Positions 1-8,023 of a stretch of 12,949 bases of DNA are shown here, piece by piece. Location: positions 1 to 12,949 of the forward strand of contig JALONF010000025.1 in NCBI GenBank assembly GCA_025455085.1, in the 5' to 3' direction. The notes under the pieces are model-generated. The model ran no database searches. It saw only the letters and a list, made by a program, of their open reading frames with translations, and was not told the origin of the DNA. Every line of letters starts with the position of its first letter. Position 1 is the stretch's first letter. A program made the position numbers and the translations under genes. This stretch comes from Ignavibacteriaceae bacterium. Its GTDB lineage: Bacteria; Bacteroidota; Ignavibacteria; Ignavibacteriales; Ignavibacteriaceae.

Positions 1-120
1 TGAATAATTTGGAATGAAATCTATTGCATTAAACGATTGCAGTAAATAGGCACTTAGTCCTATTAGGAGTACTTTATGAGTTGAAGGAAAGATTGAGAAG
101 GATTATTTGGAGTTGCTATT

Positions 121-741
121 TCAAGAGGTTTTGATACTTAATTTCTCTGCCATATAAATCATTTCAGCAACAGACTTAATCCCAAGCTTATCTGTGATGC
201 TTAGTCTGTGATTTTTAACCGTGTGCTCTGCTATTCCTAATTCTGCGGCGATTTGTTTGTTCAGCATTCCTGTAATTACATAACGAAAAATTTCATACTC
301 TCTTGCTGTTAATGAACTGACAAGAGACTTAAACTTCTCTATTTCATTTTGTTTCCTAATCCTCTCATCGCTTGTGGTTAAAGCTTCTTCAATGGCTTTC
401 ATCAATTCTTTATCATCAATAGGTTTCTGAAGAAAATTTATAGCTCCCTTTTTCATCGCCTGAACACTCATTGGAATATTTCCCTGCCCTGTTATGTAGA
501 TGATGGGAAGAGATTCAAATTTAATTTCGATTTTAGATTGCAACTCAAGCCCCGTCTCTTCCCCAAGAAAAATATCCAGCAGTATGCAGCCCGGACCGGT
601 GTGATCAGCAAATTCAAGAAACTCAGAAACATTTTTAAAACTCTCAACGTTGTAACCAATCGATTTTAATAGCAGGGCGATACCTGATCTTATATCTTCA
701 TCATCATCAATTAAAAATATTTTACTCTCAGCTTTATTCAT
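121..741 (-). CDS. NarL/FixJ-family response regulator (receiver + LuxR-type HTH)
   Basis: This is a cytoplasmic DNA-binding response regulator of 206 aa. The receiver domain spans about residues 6-122. It has an acidic pocket at D12-D14, a phospho-acceptor D56 in CILLD, a conserved Thr at T84 in YITG, and K106 followed by P107. A LuxR/GerE-type helix-turn-helix covers about 142-203, with LTAREYEI opening the domain and the recognition helix near AEHTVKNHR. Length and order are normal for FixJ/NarL regulators. The ATG lies inside the 3' end of the upstream sensor kinase gene (8-base overlap), which implies translational coupling and a cognate pair. The target genes cannot be read from the sequence. 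No terminator hairpin is visible after the stop. Confidence 0.95.
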   Translation of the reverse strand: MNKAESKIFLIDDDEDIRSGIALLLKSIGYNVESFKNVSEFLEFADHTGPGCILLDIFLGEETGLELQSKIEIKFESLPIIYITGQGNIPMSVQAMKKGAINFLQKPIDDKELMKAIEEALTTSDERIRKQNEIEKFKSLVSSLTAREYEIFRYVITGMLNKQIAAELGIAEHTVKNHRLSITDKLGIKSVAEMIYMAEKLSIKTS

Positions 742-2608
742 CTTTTAATATTCTTAAGCTGAATGAAAATTTTGCTCCACCTTCAGGTATATTCTCAGCC
801 CAGATTTTTCCTTCGTGGTCTTCAATAATTGAACGACAGATGACTAAGCCAACACCTGTGCCTTCTTTTTTTGAAGTGATGAAAGGTTTAAAGAGTTTTT
901 CTTTTTCGGATTCATTTATTCCAGTGCCTCTGTCACTAACAGAAACAATCACATCCGTATCGTTAATAATATTAGAGATACTAATTTCTTTTTTTGAAGC
1001 ATTTATTTTTTCCATCGATTGAGACGCATTAAAAATTAAATTTAGCAAAACCTGTTGAATCTGAATTCCATCTGCAAAAATATAAACCGGTTCATCTAAT
1101 AATCTGACGTTAAATTGTATACCCTGCATAGAAGCTTCATTCTTATAAACAGCAGCGACTTCATTTATCAAAGCATTTATATCTGTTTTTTCTTTTTCCC
1201 GGCTCTCAATTTTCATCATACCACGAATGCTGCTTAGAATTGATGCACCTCTTTTATCATTCTCAACAATTTTTTGAAATATCTGTTTTAACAAATCCGG
1301 AGTAGCTTCATTTGAATTGATGAAATTAATACCTGCCTGTGCTGTGCTTAAAATTGCAGTTAATGGTTGATTAAGCTCGTGAGAAAGTGAAGCGCTTAAT
1401 TGCCCGAGTCTTAAACTCCGGTCTTCGTGTAGAAATTCTCTGTATTTTTTTTCTGTCTCAATGACTTTTTTCGTCATAATTTTTTGATTTCTGTTTAAGC
1501 GAATAAGGTTGGCAATCATCATGCTTTGTAAAACCAGGAATAGTAGAACTGCACCAAAAATCCATTTGTATTCATCAATAAAATTTACTTCTTTAAATAA
1601 AATTGTACTCTCCTCAGGTAATAAATCTGAACCAGCAAGATTCCACCGCTTAAGCTGTCGCCAGTCAAAAACGTAATCATAATAATCTTTTTCGGTTACA
1701 GAGAGTGAATTTGGATCTGCACCTTCCAATATTTTTACAGCAAACACTCCCGATAGTAAACCAACTTTCTCGAAACTAAGGATGTAACCCCCAACTGCTC
1801 CATCACCAAAGCCCATATCGCTGTATGAAAAGACAGGTACATTGGAATTAATACTGATTAATCTGATAGCCTCAGGATTATAATAAGTGACCATTTTAAG
1901 ATCTGTATTGAAAGAAGGAACAAATACTAAACTATTAACCGGTAAACTGCGAACTTGATGTAAAATCCTCTCCATAGAAAGATTATTCAATACTGTGATA
2001 ATTAAATTCTTCTTGACCCGTTGTGCAGATTCAGTTGCAATGGACATCATAAATTTGTCAAACGTGGTTGTGCCTCCCACAAAATATATTGATGAAGTTG
2101 CTGGTAGAAGTGATAATGCAGTTGATAAAGTTTTATCAATATTAAATTTCATTCCAATGATAGCCGACTTTTCATTTAACCGGAGATCCGAATTGATTCC
2201 GAAATTAGAAAAATCAAAATCGATGGATATAGTCGGAAAGTTTAGGAGATATCCCTCAGCATATTGTTTGATAGTACCAATAGCATTTCTGCCAACGCAA
2301 ATCAATAAATCAATTTTGATATTCCTGTACTTTTCGTTGTAAATATCAAATCTTTCTTTTGGATAATAATCTTTAGGATAGCTTTCAATTTCAAGGTATT
2401 CCGTATGAAGAGAATATCGATCACCAAATTCTTCAGTCAGCTTTTGCCTTATTCCTCCAAGAATAAGTCGATATGCAGGCTGTGCCGGGGAAAGTGCACA
2501 AATGATAAGTATTGTTTTTGTTTCTTTTGCTTGCTGAGAATTACTGACAGGTGAGCTGATCAGTACAATCAAAACTATGAATGATATTATTCGAAACTTT
2601 TGTATCAT
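734..2608 (-). CDS. Sensor histidine kinase with periplasmic ABC-substrate-binding-like domain
   Basis: This 624-aa membrane kinase phosphorylates the overlapping response regulator. A signal or first membrane segment lies at residues 5-19. A periplasmic domain at about 32-340 resembles the ABC_sub_bind (PF04392) fold, and its end carries the DWRQLKRW motif common in this sensor class. A transmembrane helix spans 349-371 and leads into a short coiled linker. The HisKA dimerisation helix has the phospho-acceptor H410 in SHELNQPL, typical of FixL-like kinases. The HATPase domain shows the N box (N523, N527), G1 (D559, G561, G563), F box (F573, F576) and G2 (GTGVGL, 583-588). All catalytic elements are intact. 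The ligand is unknown; the family suggests a small solute bound in the periplasm. No strong Shine-Dalgarno precedes the ATG. The 113 bases upstream probably hold its promoter, although I saw no perfect motif. Confidence 0.95.
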   Translation of the reverse strand: MIQKFRIISFIVLIVLISSPVSNSQQAKETKTILIICALSPAQPAYRLILGGIRQKLTEEFGDRYSLHTEYLEIESYPKDYYPKERFDIYNEKYRNIKIDLLICVGRNAIGTIKQYAEGYLLNFPTISIDFDFSNFGINSDLRLNEKSAIIGMKFNIDKTLSTALSLLPATSSIYFVGGTTTFDKFMMSIATESAQRVKKNLIITVLNNLSMERILHQVRSLPVNSLVFVPSFNTDLKMVTYYNPEAIRLISINSNVPVFSYSDMGFGDGAVGGYILSFEKVGLLSGVFAVKILEGADPNSLSVTEKDYYDYVFDWRQLKRWNLAGSDLLPEESTILFKEVNFIDEYKWIFGAVLLFLVLQSMMIANLIRLNRNQKIMTKKVIETEKKYREFLHEDRSLRLGQLSASLSHELNQPLTAILSTAQAGINFINSNEATPDLLKQIFQKIVENDKRGASILSSIRGMMKIESREKEKTDINALINEVAAVYKNEASMQGIQFNVRLLDEPVYIFADGIQIQQVLLNLIFNASQSMEKINASKKEISISNIINDTDVIVSVSDRGTGINESEKEKLFKPFITSKKEGTGVGLVICRSIIEDHEGKIWAENIPEGGAKFSFSLRILKDE

Positions 2609-2721
2609 TTATTAAAATAGGTTTAAGCAGCAATCCAAAGGCTAATTTATGATGTAAAATAAGAATTTTTGAAGGAATTCTTTTTGTTTAGCAGAGACGA
2701 ATTTTAAATCCTGGCTAATTT

Positions 2722-3384
2722 TTATGATTTTTGACTGCCTGATAAGTATTTCCCAATCAGGATACCTATAATCACGGTAAGATACAGTTGCCCAAAAAGT
2801 GCAAGAAAAATTGCATGAGTTCTTGCGATTGGTTTCAACGGAAGAACATCCCCATAGCCTGTCGTTGTAATCGTGACGTAGCTGAAATATAATAATTGAT
2901 GAAACTGGCTTGCATAATCACTTGCTAAAGAAAATGCGTTTGGCTCGAAATATAGGATGACTGCTCCGATAACAGCACCGCAAAAACCAAACAGTACATA
3001 AACGGCTACTGCACTGAAAATTACTTCCGTATCTACTTCCTTACTTCTGACAATCCCGAGTAATAAATTAATCGCAACGAGTATAAAAAATAGTACGAAT
3101 AAAATCCTGGTTACAAGTTCTATATGTACGTCACCGGTTATTGCTGCAATTAAACTTAATGCAATAATAAAATAACCGGCCTTACTTAACCTTTTTAACT
3201 CAATGCTGCTTTTTTTCATTGTCAGGATAGATGAGAGTAGTATCAGGGAAATAAATAAAAAATTGAAGTAGCTTGTAAAAGGTGAATTCCAGTAATAAGG
3301 AATAAAGATTATCATAAGCAAAATGCTTACTATTAATGTTGCCTGGGAATAATTTTCAATTAATTTTAATGCTTTTTTAATCAT
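2722..3384 (-). CDS. Potassium-channel-like membrane protein (Ion_trans_2 pore, no RCK domain)
   Basis: This is a 220-aa inner-membrane protein with about six hydrophobic segments, near residues 14-31, 38-56, 70-84, 90-112, 122-146 and 190-213. Between the last two is a pore helix and selectivity filter, TITTTGYGDV (171-180), the signature of K+ channels. The first four segments are short and lack an arginine-rich voltage-sensor helix. There is no cytoplasmic RCK/TrkA-N domain, because the protein ends shortly after the last helix. It is therefore a minimal tetrameric channel candidate, and ion selectivity is inferred from the filter. It lies 39 bases downstream of the lipoprotein gene and may share its transcript. 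The sensor kinase follows after 113 bases. The ATG has no convincing ribosome-binding site. Confidence 0.9.
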   Translation of the reverse strand: MIKKALKLIENYSQATLIVSILLMIIFIPYYWNSPFTSYFNFLFISLILLSSILTMKKSSIELKRLSKAGYFIIALSLIAAITGDVHIELVTRILFVLFFILVAINLLLGIVRSKEVDTEVIFSAVAVYVLFGFCGAVIGAVILYFEPNAFSLASDYASQFHQLLYFSYVTITTTGYGDVLPLKPIARTHAIFLALFGQLYLTVIIGILIGKYLSGSQKS

Positions 3385-3423
3385 TAGCTTGTATCAAATA
3401 TTTTTTCATTAAAAAATGGATAA

Positions 3424-4035
3424 TTATTTAATATAACCCATAAGGTTTATCTCATTTACCACTTTATGGCTGACGGCCTTAACTACATCACCAGTATTCT
3501 TTGGCTCAAAAGATTGCGACTTCGCACTCCATATAATTTTACCTTCTGTTGTTTCATACAGATTCGTTCTCATATGGACAATCTTTTCTTCAGCTAAAAA
3601 CTCGGAGTTAAAATAGTACGATGCAGTAGAAGCATAAAATCCATAAAACCCAACATAAACATGCGAAGACCCTCCACCACTATAAAGAGTTTTGTCACTG
3701 CTTTCACCGCCTTCAATTGCAACCAGAATCGCATCAACATTTTTTTCCCTGAAATATTTTTCAAAAGTTTCTCTATTAAGCTGTTCGCCTTTGGGAAGTT
3801 CCTGCCAGGCCATTAATACCTCGACATCATAGTTGAGAAACTGAGAGCGAAATTCATTTTCATATACTTTTTTCTTCCATTCATCGGTTGTGATTCCAAG
3901 AACCAAAATTTTCTTAAACTCTTTACCTGCAAATGCCTGATCAGAATAAATATCGATCAGTTCTGTAGATGGACTGCAGGAAAAAATAATTAAGCTAATA
4001 ATTAAACCTGAGAATAGTTTTATGAGATTTCGCAT
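3424..4035 (-). CDS. Hypothetical envelope lipoprotein
   Basis: This is a 203-aa predicted lipoprotein. Residues 1-19 form a type II signal peptide with the lipobox IFSC, so C20 would be lipidated. The mature part has alternating beta-like segments, a Gly/Ser-rich stretch (GGGSSHVYVGFYGFY) near residues 120-134, and a C-terminal region with ETTEGKIIWSAKSQSF. That layout recalls small lipoproteins related to the DUF4136/CsgG-like fold, but I cannot assign a family firmly. It is the first gene of the minus-strand block, upstream of the channel gene and divergent from the outer-membrane barrel gene. An AAAGG-like stretch lies somewhat far upstream of the ATG. Function unknown. Confidence 0.85.
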   Translation of the reverse strand: MRNLIKLFSGLIISLIIFSCSPSTELIDIYSDQAFAGKEFKKILVLGITTDEWKKKVYENEFRSQFLNYDVEVLMAWQELPKGEQLNRETFEKYFREKNVDAILVAIEGGESSDKTLYSGGGSSHVYVGFYGFYASTASYYFNSEFLAEEKIVHMRTNLYETTEGKIIWSAKSQSFEPKNTGDVVKAVSHKVVNEINLMGYIK

Positions 4036-4088
4036 TTTATAATTTAACCTTTCATCCTTATTACACTTTTACAAAAATTTTATTGAAG

Positions 4089-4096
4089 CAAATATA
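4089..4096 (-). promoter_or_regulatory. Candidate -7 element (TATATTTG) for the lipoprotein gene
   Basis: Read on the minus strand, the octamer matches TAnnTTTG, the -7 element of Bacteroidota housekeeping promoters. It would start transcription about 45-50 bases before the ATG at 4035. No TTTG/TTG is correctly spaced upstream at -33, and the region is very AT-rich, so a chance match is quite possible. A 12-bp palindrome, TATAATATTATA (4093-4104), overlaps it. Confidence 0.25.
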
Positions 4097-4340
4097 ATAT
4101 TATAATGCTACCATTTTTAAGATGCGCAATTTTATACTTCAACTGATATTTTGTACGGAGTATATACGTCCTGGCAAAATCTTCTTCGAGCCATCAAAGT
4201 ATAATTCTATTTTTAATGTATTTTACCGCAGTTTAAATTTAATTTTAATTGAAGATAGTACTAAGTACCTATTTTTCACAATCCTTAAATAAAATTAACT
4301 TTAATTGAGTAATTATGTTATTTCATCACAACTAAATATT

Positions 4341-4344
4341 GGGG
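4341..4344 (+). promoter_or_regulatory. Purine-rich ribosome-binding candidate fixing the start at 4350
   Basis: GGGG lies 5 bases before the ATG at 4350. Nothing comparable precedes the upstream in-frame TTG at 4305. Together with the normal signal peptide that begins at 4350, this supports the ATG start. The match to the anti-Shine-Dalgarno sequence is only partial. Confidence 0.35.
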
Positions 4345-4349
4345 TCAAA

Positions 4350-4991
4350 ATGAATCCAGTCATTTACAAAAACTTAAGTCTTTACTTTTTTACTTTGTGC
4401 ACATTCCTGATATTCTCTTCTCATACACTTGCTCAAGCTGAAATATTCGGTTTTGGAGGATACGAGGTTGCTTCCGATGTACAGGTTACTCAAGGTCAAC
4501 TAAACATTTACAGCAATCCAAATTATGGTGCGGGGATATCATTTGAAGTGCAGAGAGGTTTACAGGCAGAGGTATTTTGGATTGGTCAGCAAACACCGAT
4601 GGAATTAAAAAGGTACAACGGACTTACTGAACCTCTCTTTGATGTTGGTATTCATTATTTCCAGGCTGGTGTTGTTTATGAATTCAAACAGAATAGCAAA
4701 CAAAAGGCATTTCCATTTACTTCTTTCAGTTTAGGTGCAACTTTATTCAGCCCAGTTGATTCTGACTTTAGCGAGGAGTGGAGGTTCTCAATTACTTTTG
4801 GCGGTGGTGGAAAATTTTATTTGTCAGATAACGTTGGTCTCAGATTACAGGCAAGATTATTACTTCCCCTTAATTTTGATAGTGTAGGAATGTGGTGCGG
4901 AACAGGTGGCTGCAGTGTTGGTGTTGGCAGTTGGGCTACTTTAATACAGGCTGATTTTACAGGAGGTATCTTCGTTAAACTCGGAAAGTAA
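4350..4991 (+). CDS. Small outer-membrane beta-barrel protein
   Basis: The preferred start is the ATG at 4350, giving 213 aa. An in-frame TTG at 4305 would add 15 residues before the signal peptide. Residues 1-30 are a signal peptide with a hydrophobic core and cleavage after HTLAQA. The mature protein is built of alternating polar/hydrophobic strands separated by turns, for example the YGAGISFEV, FDVGIHYFQAGVVYEF, FGGGGKFYL and GLRLQARLLLP segments. This is the look of an 8- to 10-stranded barrel. A cysteine pair in WCGTGGCS (about C183 and C188) sits in a late loop and could form a disulfide. It is followed after 33 bases by a second outer-membrane protein gene, so co-transcription is likely. 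Function is unknown and no precise family was recognised. Confidence 0.85.
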   Translation: MNPVIYKNLSLYFFTLCTFLIFSSHTLAQAEIFGFGGYEVASDVQVTQGQLNIYSNPNYGAGISFEVQRGLQAEVFWIGQQTPMELKRYNGLTEPLFDVGIHYFQAGVVYEFKQNSKQKAFPFTSFSLGATLFSPVDSDFSEEWRFSITFGGGGKFYLSDNVGLRLQARLLLPLNFDSVGMWCGTGGCSVGVGSWATLIQADFTGGIFVKLGK

Positions 4992-5024
4992 TTTTAAATA
5001 AAAATTATAGAAAGTCTTTTTATT

Positions 5025-6497
5025 ATGAAAAAGATTATCACATTACTATTCGTATTAAACTTATTTGCGAATGCGCAGGATCGTCACTATTGGGATCAGG
5101 CAGTTGGGGGACGCACTGCGTTATTAGGCGGAATAGCAGTTGGTGGAGTAAGAGATTACAGCGCTACATTTTATAATCCCGGGGCACTTGGATTCCTTAA
5201 TCAGAACAAGCTGAACTTCAGTTTTAATATGTATGGAATAAAAGATTTTAAGTTCAATGATGGAGGCGGATCTGGTATTGATTCAAGATATACCAGAGTT
5301 TCATTATTCCCTGCTTCTCTTGCCGGAAGTCTTCCATTCCTCGGTGATTCTCTCAACCGATTTAGCTACATGATTTACAGTAATGGGTACTCTTATGTAA
5401 GAGTCTCCGAAAGATACGAAGGCTATCAGGATGTAATTCCTACAAGACCTCCTCCTGAATCAGGATTTAGAAATTCTTTTGAAGATGAAGAATTCCTTAT
5501 TAACCAGGGAAAACTTGATGCTCTTCTCCAGGAAGTAACAGTAGGTTTTGGTTATGCAAAAAAAATCTCCGATAATGTTGGAATTGGTGTTTCTCTGCTT
5601 GGAGCTTACCGCGATCAAACTAAAATTCGTTACGAATCGTATGCTGCATACGATACAACGTACCAGCGATCAGCTACTACAGATTTTTATATTGATATTG
5701 ACTACTGGGCCGTTCGCCTTTCGCTCAAATTCGGTATCGCAGCTGAGTTTGACAACTTAAAAGTAGGCGCGACACTTACAACACCGAGCATCGCACTTAA
5801 ATTTGCAAGCGGCGGTACCGATGGTGCAAGTGCAACCTCAAACAATGTTTTTGTAATTATAGATAGTACAAATAATGAAGTCATCCCTGTTGATATACTC
5901 GCTTCCGACAGACAGGAAGGTCTACCGGTTAATTACAAATCACCGCTTTCGCTTTCCGCAGGAATTGAGTATACCTTTTCCGAAAACACTAAGGTACATT
6001 TTGCTGCTGAATGGTTCACACCATTATCTAGTTATGTTGTTATGCAGCCGGAAAGTGACAACTTTATAAGGAACCGTGTTCCCGAAGATAAACAATTCGA
6101 TAGTGCAGATTTGTTAAAGGTGTTCGATTCTGTGAAAAGTATTGTAAACTTCGGTATTGCAATCGAACATAAATTAAGCGAAAAATTTATGGGTTACGCA
6201 TCTTTAAGAACAGATTTTAGTAATGCAAATTATGATGAGATATCTGGCTTGTACGTTGGCTTTACTGATTTTAATATTTACCATTTCACTGTCGGGACTT
6301 CTCTCGAATTGAATAATACTTTTATCGGTGTGGGATTCGAATACAGTCATGGTCAAAGATCAGATTTCCCTCAGATATTTAATTTCCCAAGTGGTGCAAT
6401 CGAAACTGGTGATCTGGTTATTCCTCGAAACATTGGAACTTCAGAAGCATTTTATAACAACTTTAATTTGTTTTTCGGTGTAACACAATTACTGTAA
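5025..6497 (+). CDS. FadL/OMPP1-like outer-membrane transport protein
   Basis: This 490-aa outer-membrane protein has a signal peptide at residues 1-17 (cleavage after FANA). Its N-terminal segment, GGRTALLGGIAVGGVRDYSA followed by TFYNPGALGF, is typical of the OMPP1/FadL/TodX family and of related Bacteroidota barrels (PorV-like). In these proteins the hatch region begins with a Gly/Ala-rich stretch and an N-P-A/G-x-L motif. The rest is a long series of amphipathic strands with aromatic girdles, ending at VTQLL. FadL proteins import hydrophobic compounds such as long-chain fatty acids; the substrate here is unknown. Length is slightly above the family norm (about 450 aa). It follows the small barrel gene closely. 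The Shine-Dalgarno is weak (TAGAAAG). Confidence 0.85.
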   Translation: MKKIITLLFVLNLFANAQDRHYWDQAVGGRTALLGGIAVGGVRDYSATFYNPGALGFLNQNKLNFSFNMYGIKDFKFNDGGGSGIDSRYTRVSLFPASLAGSLPFLGDSLNRFSYMIYSNGYSYVRVSERYEGYQDVIPTRPPPESGFRNSFEDEEFLINQGKLDALLQEVTVGFGYAKKISDNVGIGVSLLGAYRDQTKIRYESYAAYDTTYQRSATTDFYIDIDYWAVRLSLKFGIAAEFDNLKVGATLTTPSIALKFASGGTDGASATSNNVFVIIDSTNNEVIPVDILASDRQEGLPVNYKSPLSLSAGIEYTFSENTKVHFAAEWFTPLSSYVVMQPESDNFIRNRVPEDKQFDSADLLKVFDSVKSIVNFGIAIEHKLSEKFMGYASLRTDFSNANYDEISGLYVGFTDFNIYHFTVGTSLELNNTFIGVGFEYSHGQRSDFPQIFNFPSGAIETGDLVIPRNIGTSEAFYNNFNLFFGVTQLL

Positions 6498-6557
6498 TAA
6501 TATGTCAAAAAGGTTTCGTTCCGAAAAAGTCAACTATAATTAATTTTTAGAACCAGC

Positions 6558-6561
6558 AGGA
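6558..6561 (+). promoter_or_regulatory. AGGA ribosome-binding site supporting a TTG start
   Basis: AGGA lies 4 bases before the TTG at 6566. An in-frame TAA (6563-6565) directly precedes that TTG, so translation cannot begin further upstream. The next in-frame start (ATG at 6614) would remove conserved N-terminal residues of the methyltransferase. Confidence 0.4.
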
Positions 6562-6565
6562 TTAA

Positions 6566-7741
6566 TTGCACCAATACCAAACAAATAATACTTTCTTTGC
6601 ACAGGTTCCCGGTATGATGGAGGAAATATGTGAAAAGGAATTAATTGAGCTTGGTGCAAAAAATACCAAAGTTGCCTATCGCGGAATTTATTTCGAAGCT
6701 GACCTCCTGACAATTTATAGTATTAATTACACCTCCAGAACAATATCGAGAGTATTAGCACCTCTAAAATCTTTTCGCTGCAGAGATGCAAATGCAATAA
6801 TGAAACTGGCAAAAAAAATTGAATGGGAAAAATTCTTTTCACTCAATCATACATTTGCTATTACATCGAATGTCATAAAAAGTTCAATTACTAATTCATT
6901 GTATGCATCACAGGTTCTTAAGGATGGTATTGCAGATTACTTCCGTGCAAAGTTTGGTAAAAGACCGGATGTAGACACCGTCAATCCCGATGTGAGATTT
7001 AATCTTTTTATCGAAACAGATAATGCGGTTTTAAGTTTGGATACCTCAGGTGAATCTTTGCACAAAAGAGGATACAGGCTTCTTGCTGGCGAAGCTCCGA
7101 TGCAGGAAACTCTTGCCGCAGCTATAATCAGCTTAAGTAAATGGGATGGCGAAAAACCTTTGCTTGATTGTATGTGCGGATCAGGAACAATTTTATGTGA
7201 AGCGCTGATGCATTACTGTAGAATTCCCGCTCAAAAACTCAGGAAGAAATTCGGCTTCTTCCATCTGCCTGATTTCAATAAATCTGATTGGGAAAAATTT
7301 AAAGATGAAGCAGACAGTAAAATCAGACCACTGCCAAAAGGAATTATAACCGGCAGCGATAAGTCACAGTTGACCGTGAATGTTGCGAAGGAAAATTTAT
7401 CAAGACTTCCTTATTCCGAATCTGTCAATTTATCTGCCCATCCTTTCCAACATATTAAGCAATTTGAAAACGGAGTTTTAATAACTAACCCACCATACGG
7501 TATCAGGCTTGGCGAAAGAAAAGAAGTTGAACTCCTTTACAAAGAGCTCGGTGATTTTCTCAAGACAAAATGTAAAGGCACATCAGCATTCATTTACACA
7601 GGTGAACCTTCATTAAGAAAGCAAATCGGATTAAAAACTTCGCGAAGAATTCATTTAGTTAACGGAAAACTTGAAGGAGTTCTGCTTCAAATTGACAGCT
7701 ATGAAGGAAGCAGAAAAGCGAAATATCAAAAGAGTGAATGA
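6566..7741 (+). CDS. THUMP-domain class I SAM-dependent RNA methyltransferase (RlmL/YcbY N-terminal type)
   Basis: This is a cytoplasmic 391-aa enzyme, predicted to make N2-methylguanosine in 23S rRNA, as the RlmL/COG0116 family does. The N-terminus, FFAQVPGMMEEICEKEL, is the usual entry strand. A THUMP RNA-binding domain covers about 45-160. The family signature LHKRGYR is at 165-171. The Rossmann methylase domain has motif I DCMCGSGT (201-208) and the catalytic NPPY (308-311) followed by GIRLGE. Length matches single-module bacterial homologues and lacks the C-terminal RlmK-type domain found in E. coli RlmL. The start is TTG, placed directly after an in-frame TAA. A downstream ATG at 6614 is possible but would truncate the conserved N-terminus. 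The exact target nucleotide is inferred from the family only. Confidence 0.92.
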   Translation: MHQYQTNNTFFAQVPGMMEEICEKELIELGAKNTKVAYRGIYFEADLLTIYSINYTSRTISRVLAPLKSFRCRDANAIMKLAKKIEWEKFFSLNHTFAITSNVIKSSITNSLYASQVLKDGIADYFRAKFGKRPDVDTVNPDVRFNLFIETDNAVLSLDTSGESLHKRGYRLLAGEAPMQETLAAAIISLSKWDGEKPLLDCMCGSGTILCEALMHYCRIPAQKLRKKFGFFHLPDFNKSDWEKFKDEADSKIRPLPKGIITGSDKSQLTVNVAKENLSRLPYSESVNLSAHPFQHIKQFENGVLITNPPYGIRLGERKEVELLYKELGDFLKTKCKGTSAFIYTGEPSLRKQIGLKTSRRIHLVNGKLEGVLLQIDSYEGSRKAKYQKSE

Positions 7742-7879
7742 TAGTTCATAGTTTAAGGGCAATCAAAATCACATCGCTATAATTTGTTTAATTTAATTCG
7801 AAAGGTCTTATTGCATAAATGATTATCAAAAAAATTTTTTGTATCAACAATAAAGACTATTAAGCATTGATCTTCCAGA

Positions 7880-7911
7880 CTTGCTTGATAAAACCAAATC
7901 ATTTAGTTTTG
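7880..7911 (+). promoter_or_regulatory. Candidate Bacteroidota-type promoter for the DUF481 gene
   Basis: TAGTTTTG (7904-7911) matches the TAnnTTTG -7 element, and CTTG at 7880-7883 lies 20 bases upstream, near the expected -33 spacing. Transcription would begin near 7918 and leave a leader of about 105 bases before the ATG at 8024. This assumes that the organism uses the Bacteroidota promoter consensus. Confidence 0.4.
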
Positions 7912-7933
7912 CGCGTTATTTTTCTAGCATAAC

Positions 7934-7981
7934 AATGGCCACATTATTTATTATATAAAATTCCGGTGAAGAAAGGCCATT
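7934..7981 (+). repeat. 7-bp inverted repeat in the DUF481 leader
   Basis: AATGGCC (7934-7940) and GGCCATT (7975-7981) are exact inverted copies separated by 34 bases. In the predicted 5' leader they could close a long-loop hairpin about 30 bases before the AGGAG ribosome-binding site. The repeat is short, so chance is possible. Confidence 0.25.
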
Positions 7982-8023
7982 CACTGTTTATTTTTATTAA
8001 TACCGAAACAAGGAGATTTAGAA

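Larger units (their letters stand above)
4036..4349. other. Divergent intergenic region
   Basis: This 314-base AT-rich region lies between the minus-strand lipoprotein gene and the plus-strand barrel gene. It must hold promoters for both directions. I see no convincing ORF, tRNA, long inverted repeat or riboswitch-like structure. An in-frame TTG at 4305 could extend the barrel gene upstream, but the extra residues do not resemble a signal peptide, so 4305-4349 is treated as untranslated leader. Confidence 0.5.

Noticed and set aside
1..102. Minus-strand open frame running off the left edge (reads like LLIGLSAYLLQSFNAIDF)
   Set aside because: It resembles a signal peptide but has no ATG, GTG or TTG start after the TAA at 103-105, and only 34 codons are visible. 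Too little to call.
1995..2342. 115-codon plus-strand frame inside the kinase gene
   Set aside because: It is the antisense shadow of the periplasmic domain. It has no ribosome-binding site and the composition follows the opposite strand.
4093..4104. 12-bp AT palindrome TATAATATTATA
   Set aside because: Such palindromes are expected by chance in very AT-rich intergenic DNA. At most it overlaps a promoter element.
4305..4349. Upstream TTG extension of the small barrel gene
   Set aside because: It would put 15 polar residues before a normal signal peptide and lacks a ribosome-binding site. The ATG at 4350 is better.
7829..7842. A-run/T-run (AAAAAAATTTTTT) after the methyltransferase gene as a terminator
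   Set aside because: It has no GC-containing stem, so it is not a convincing intrinsic terminator.
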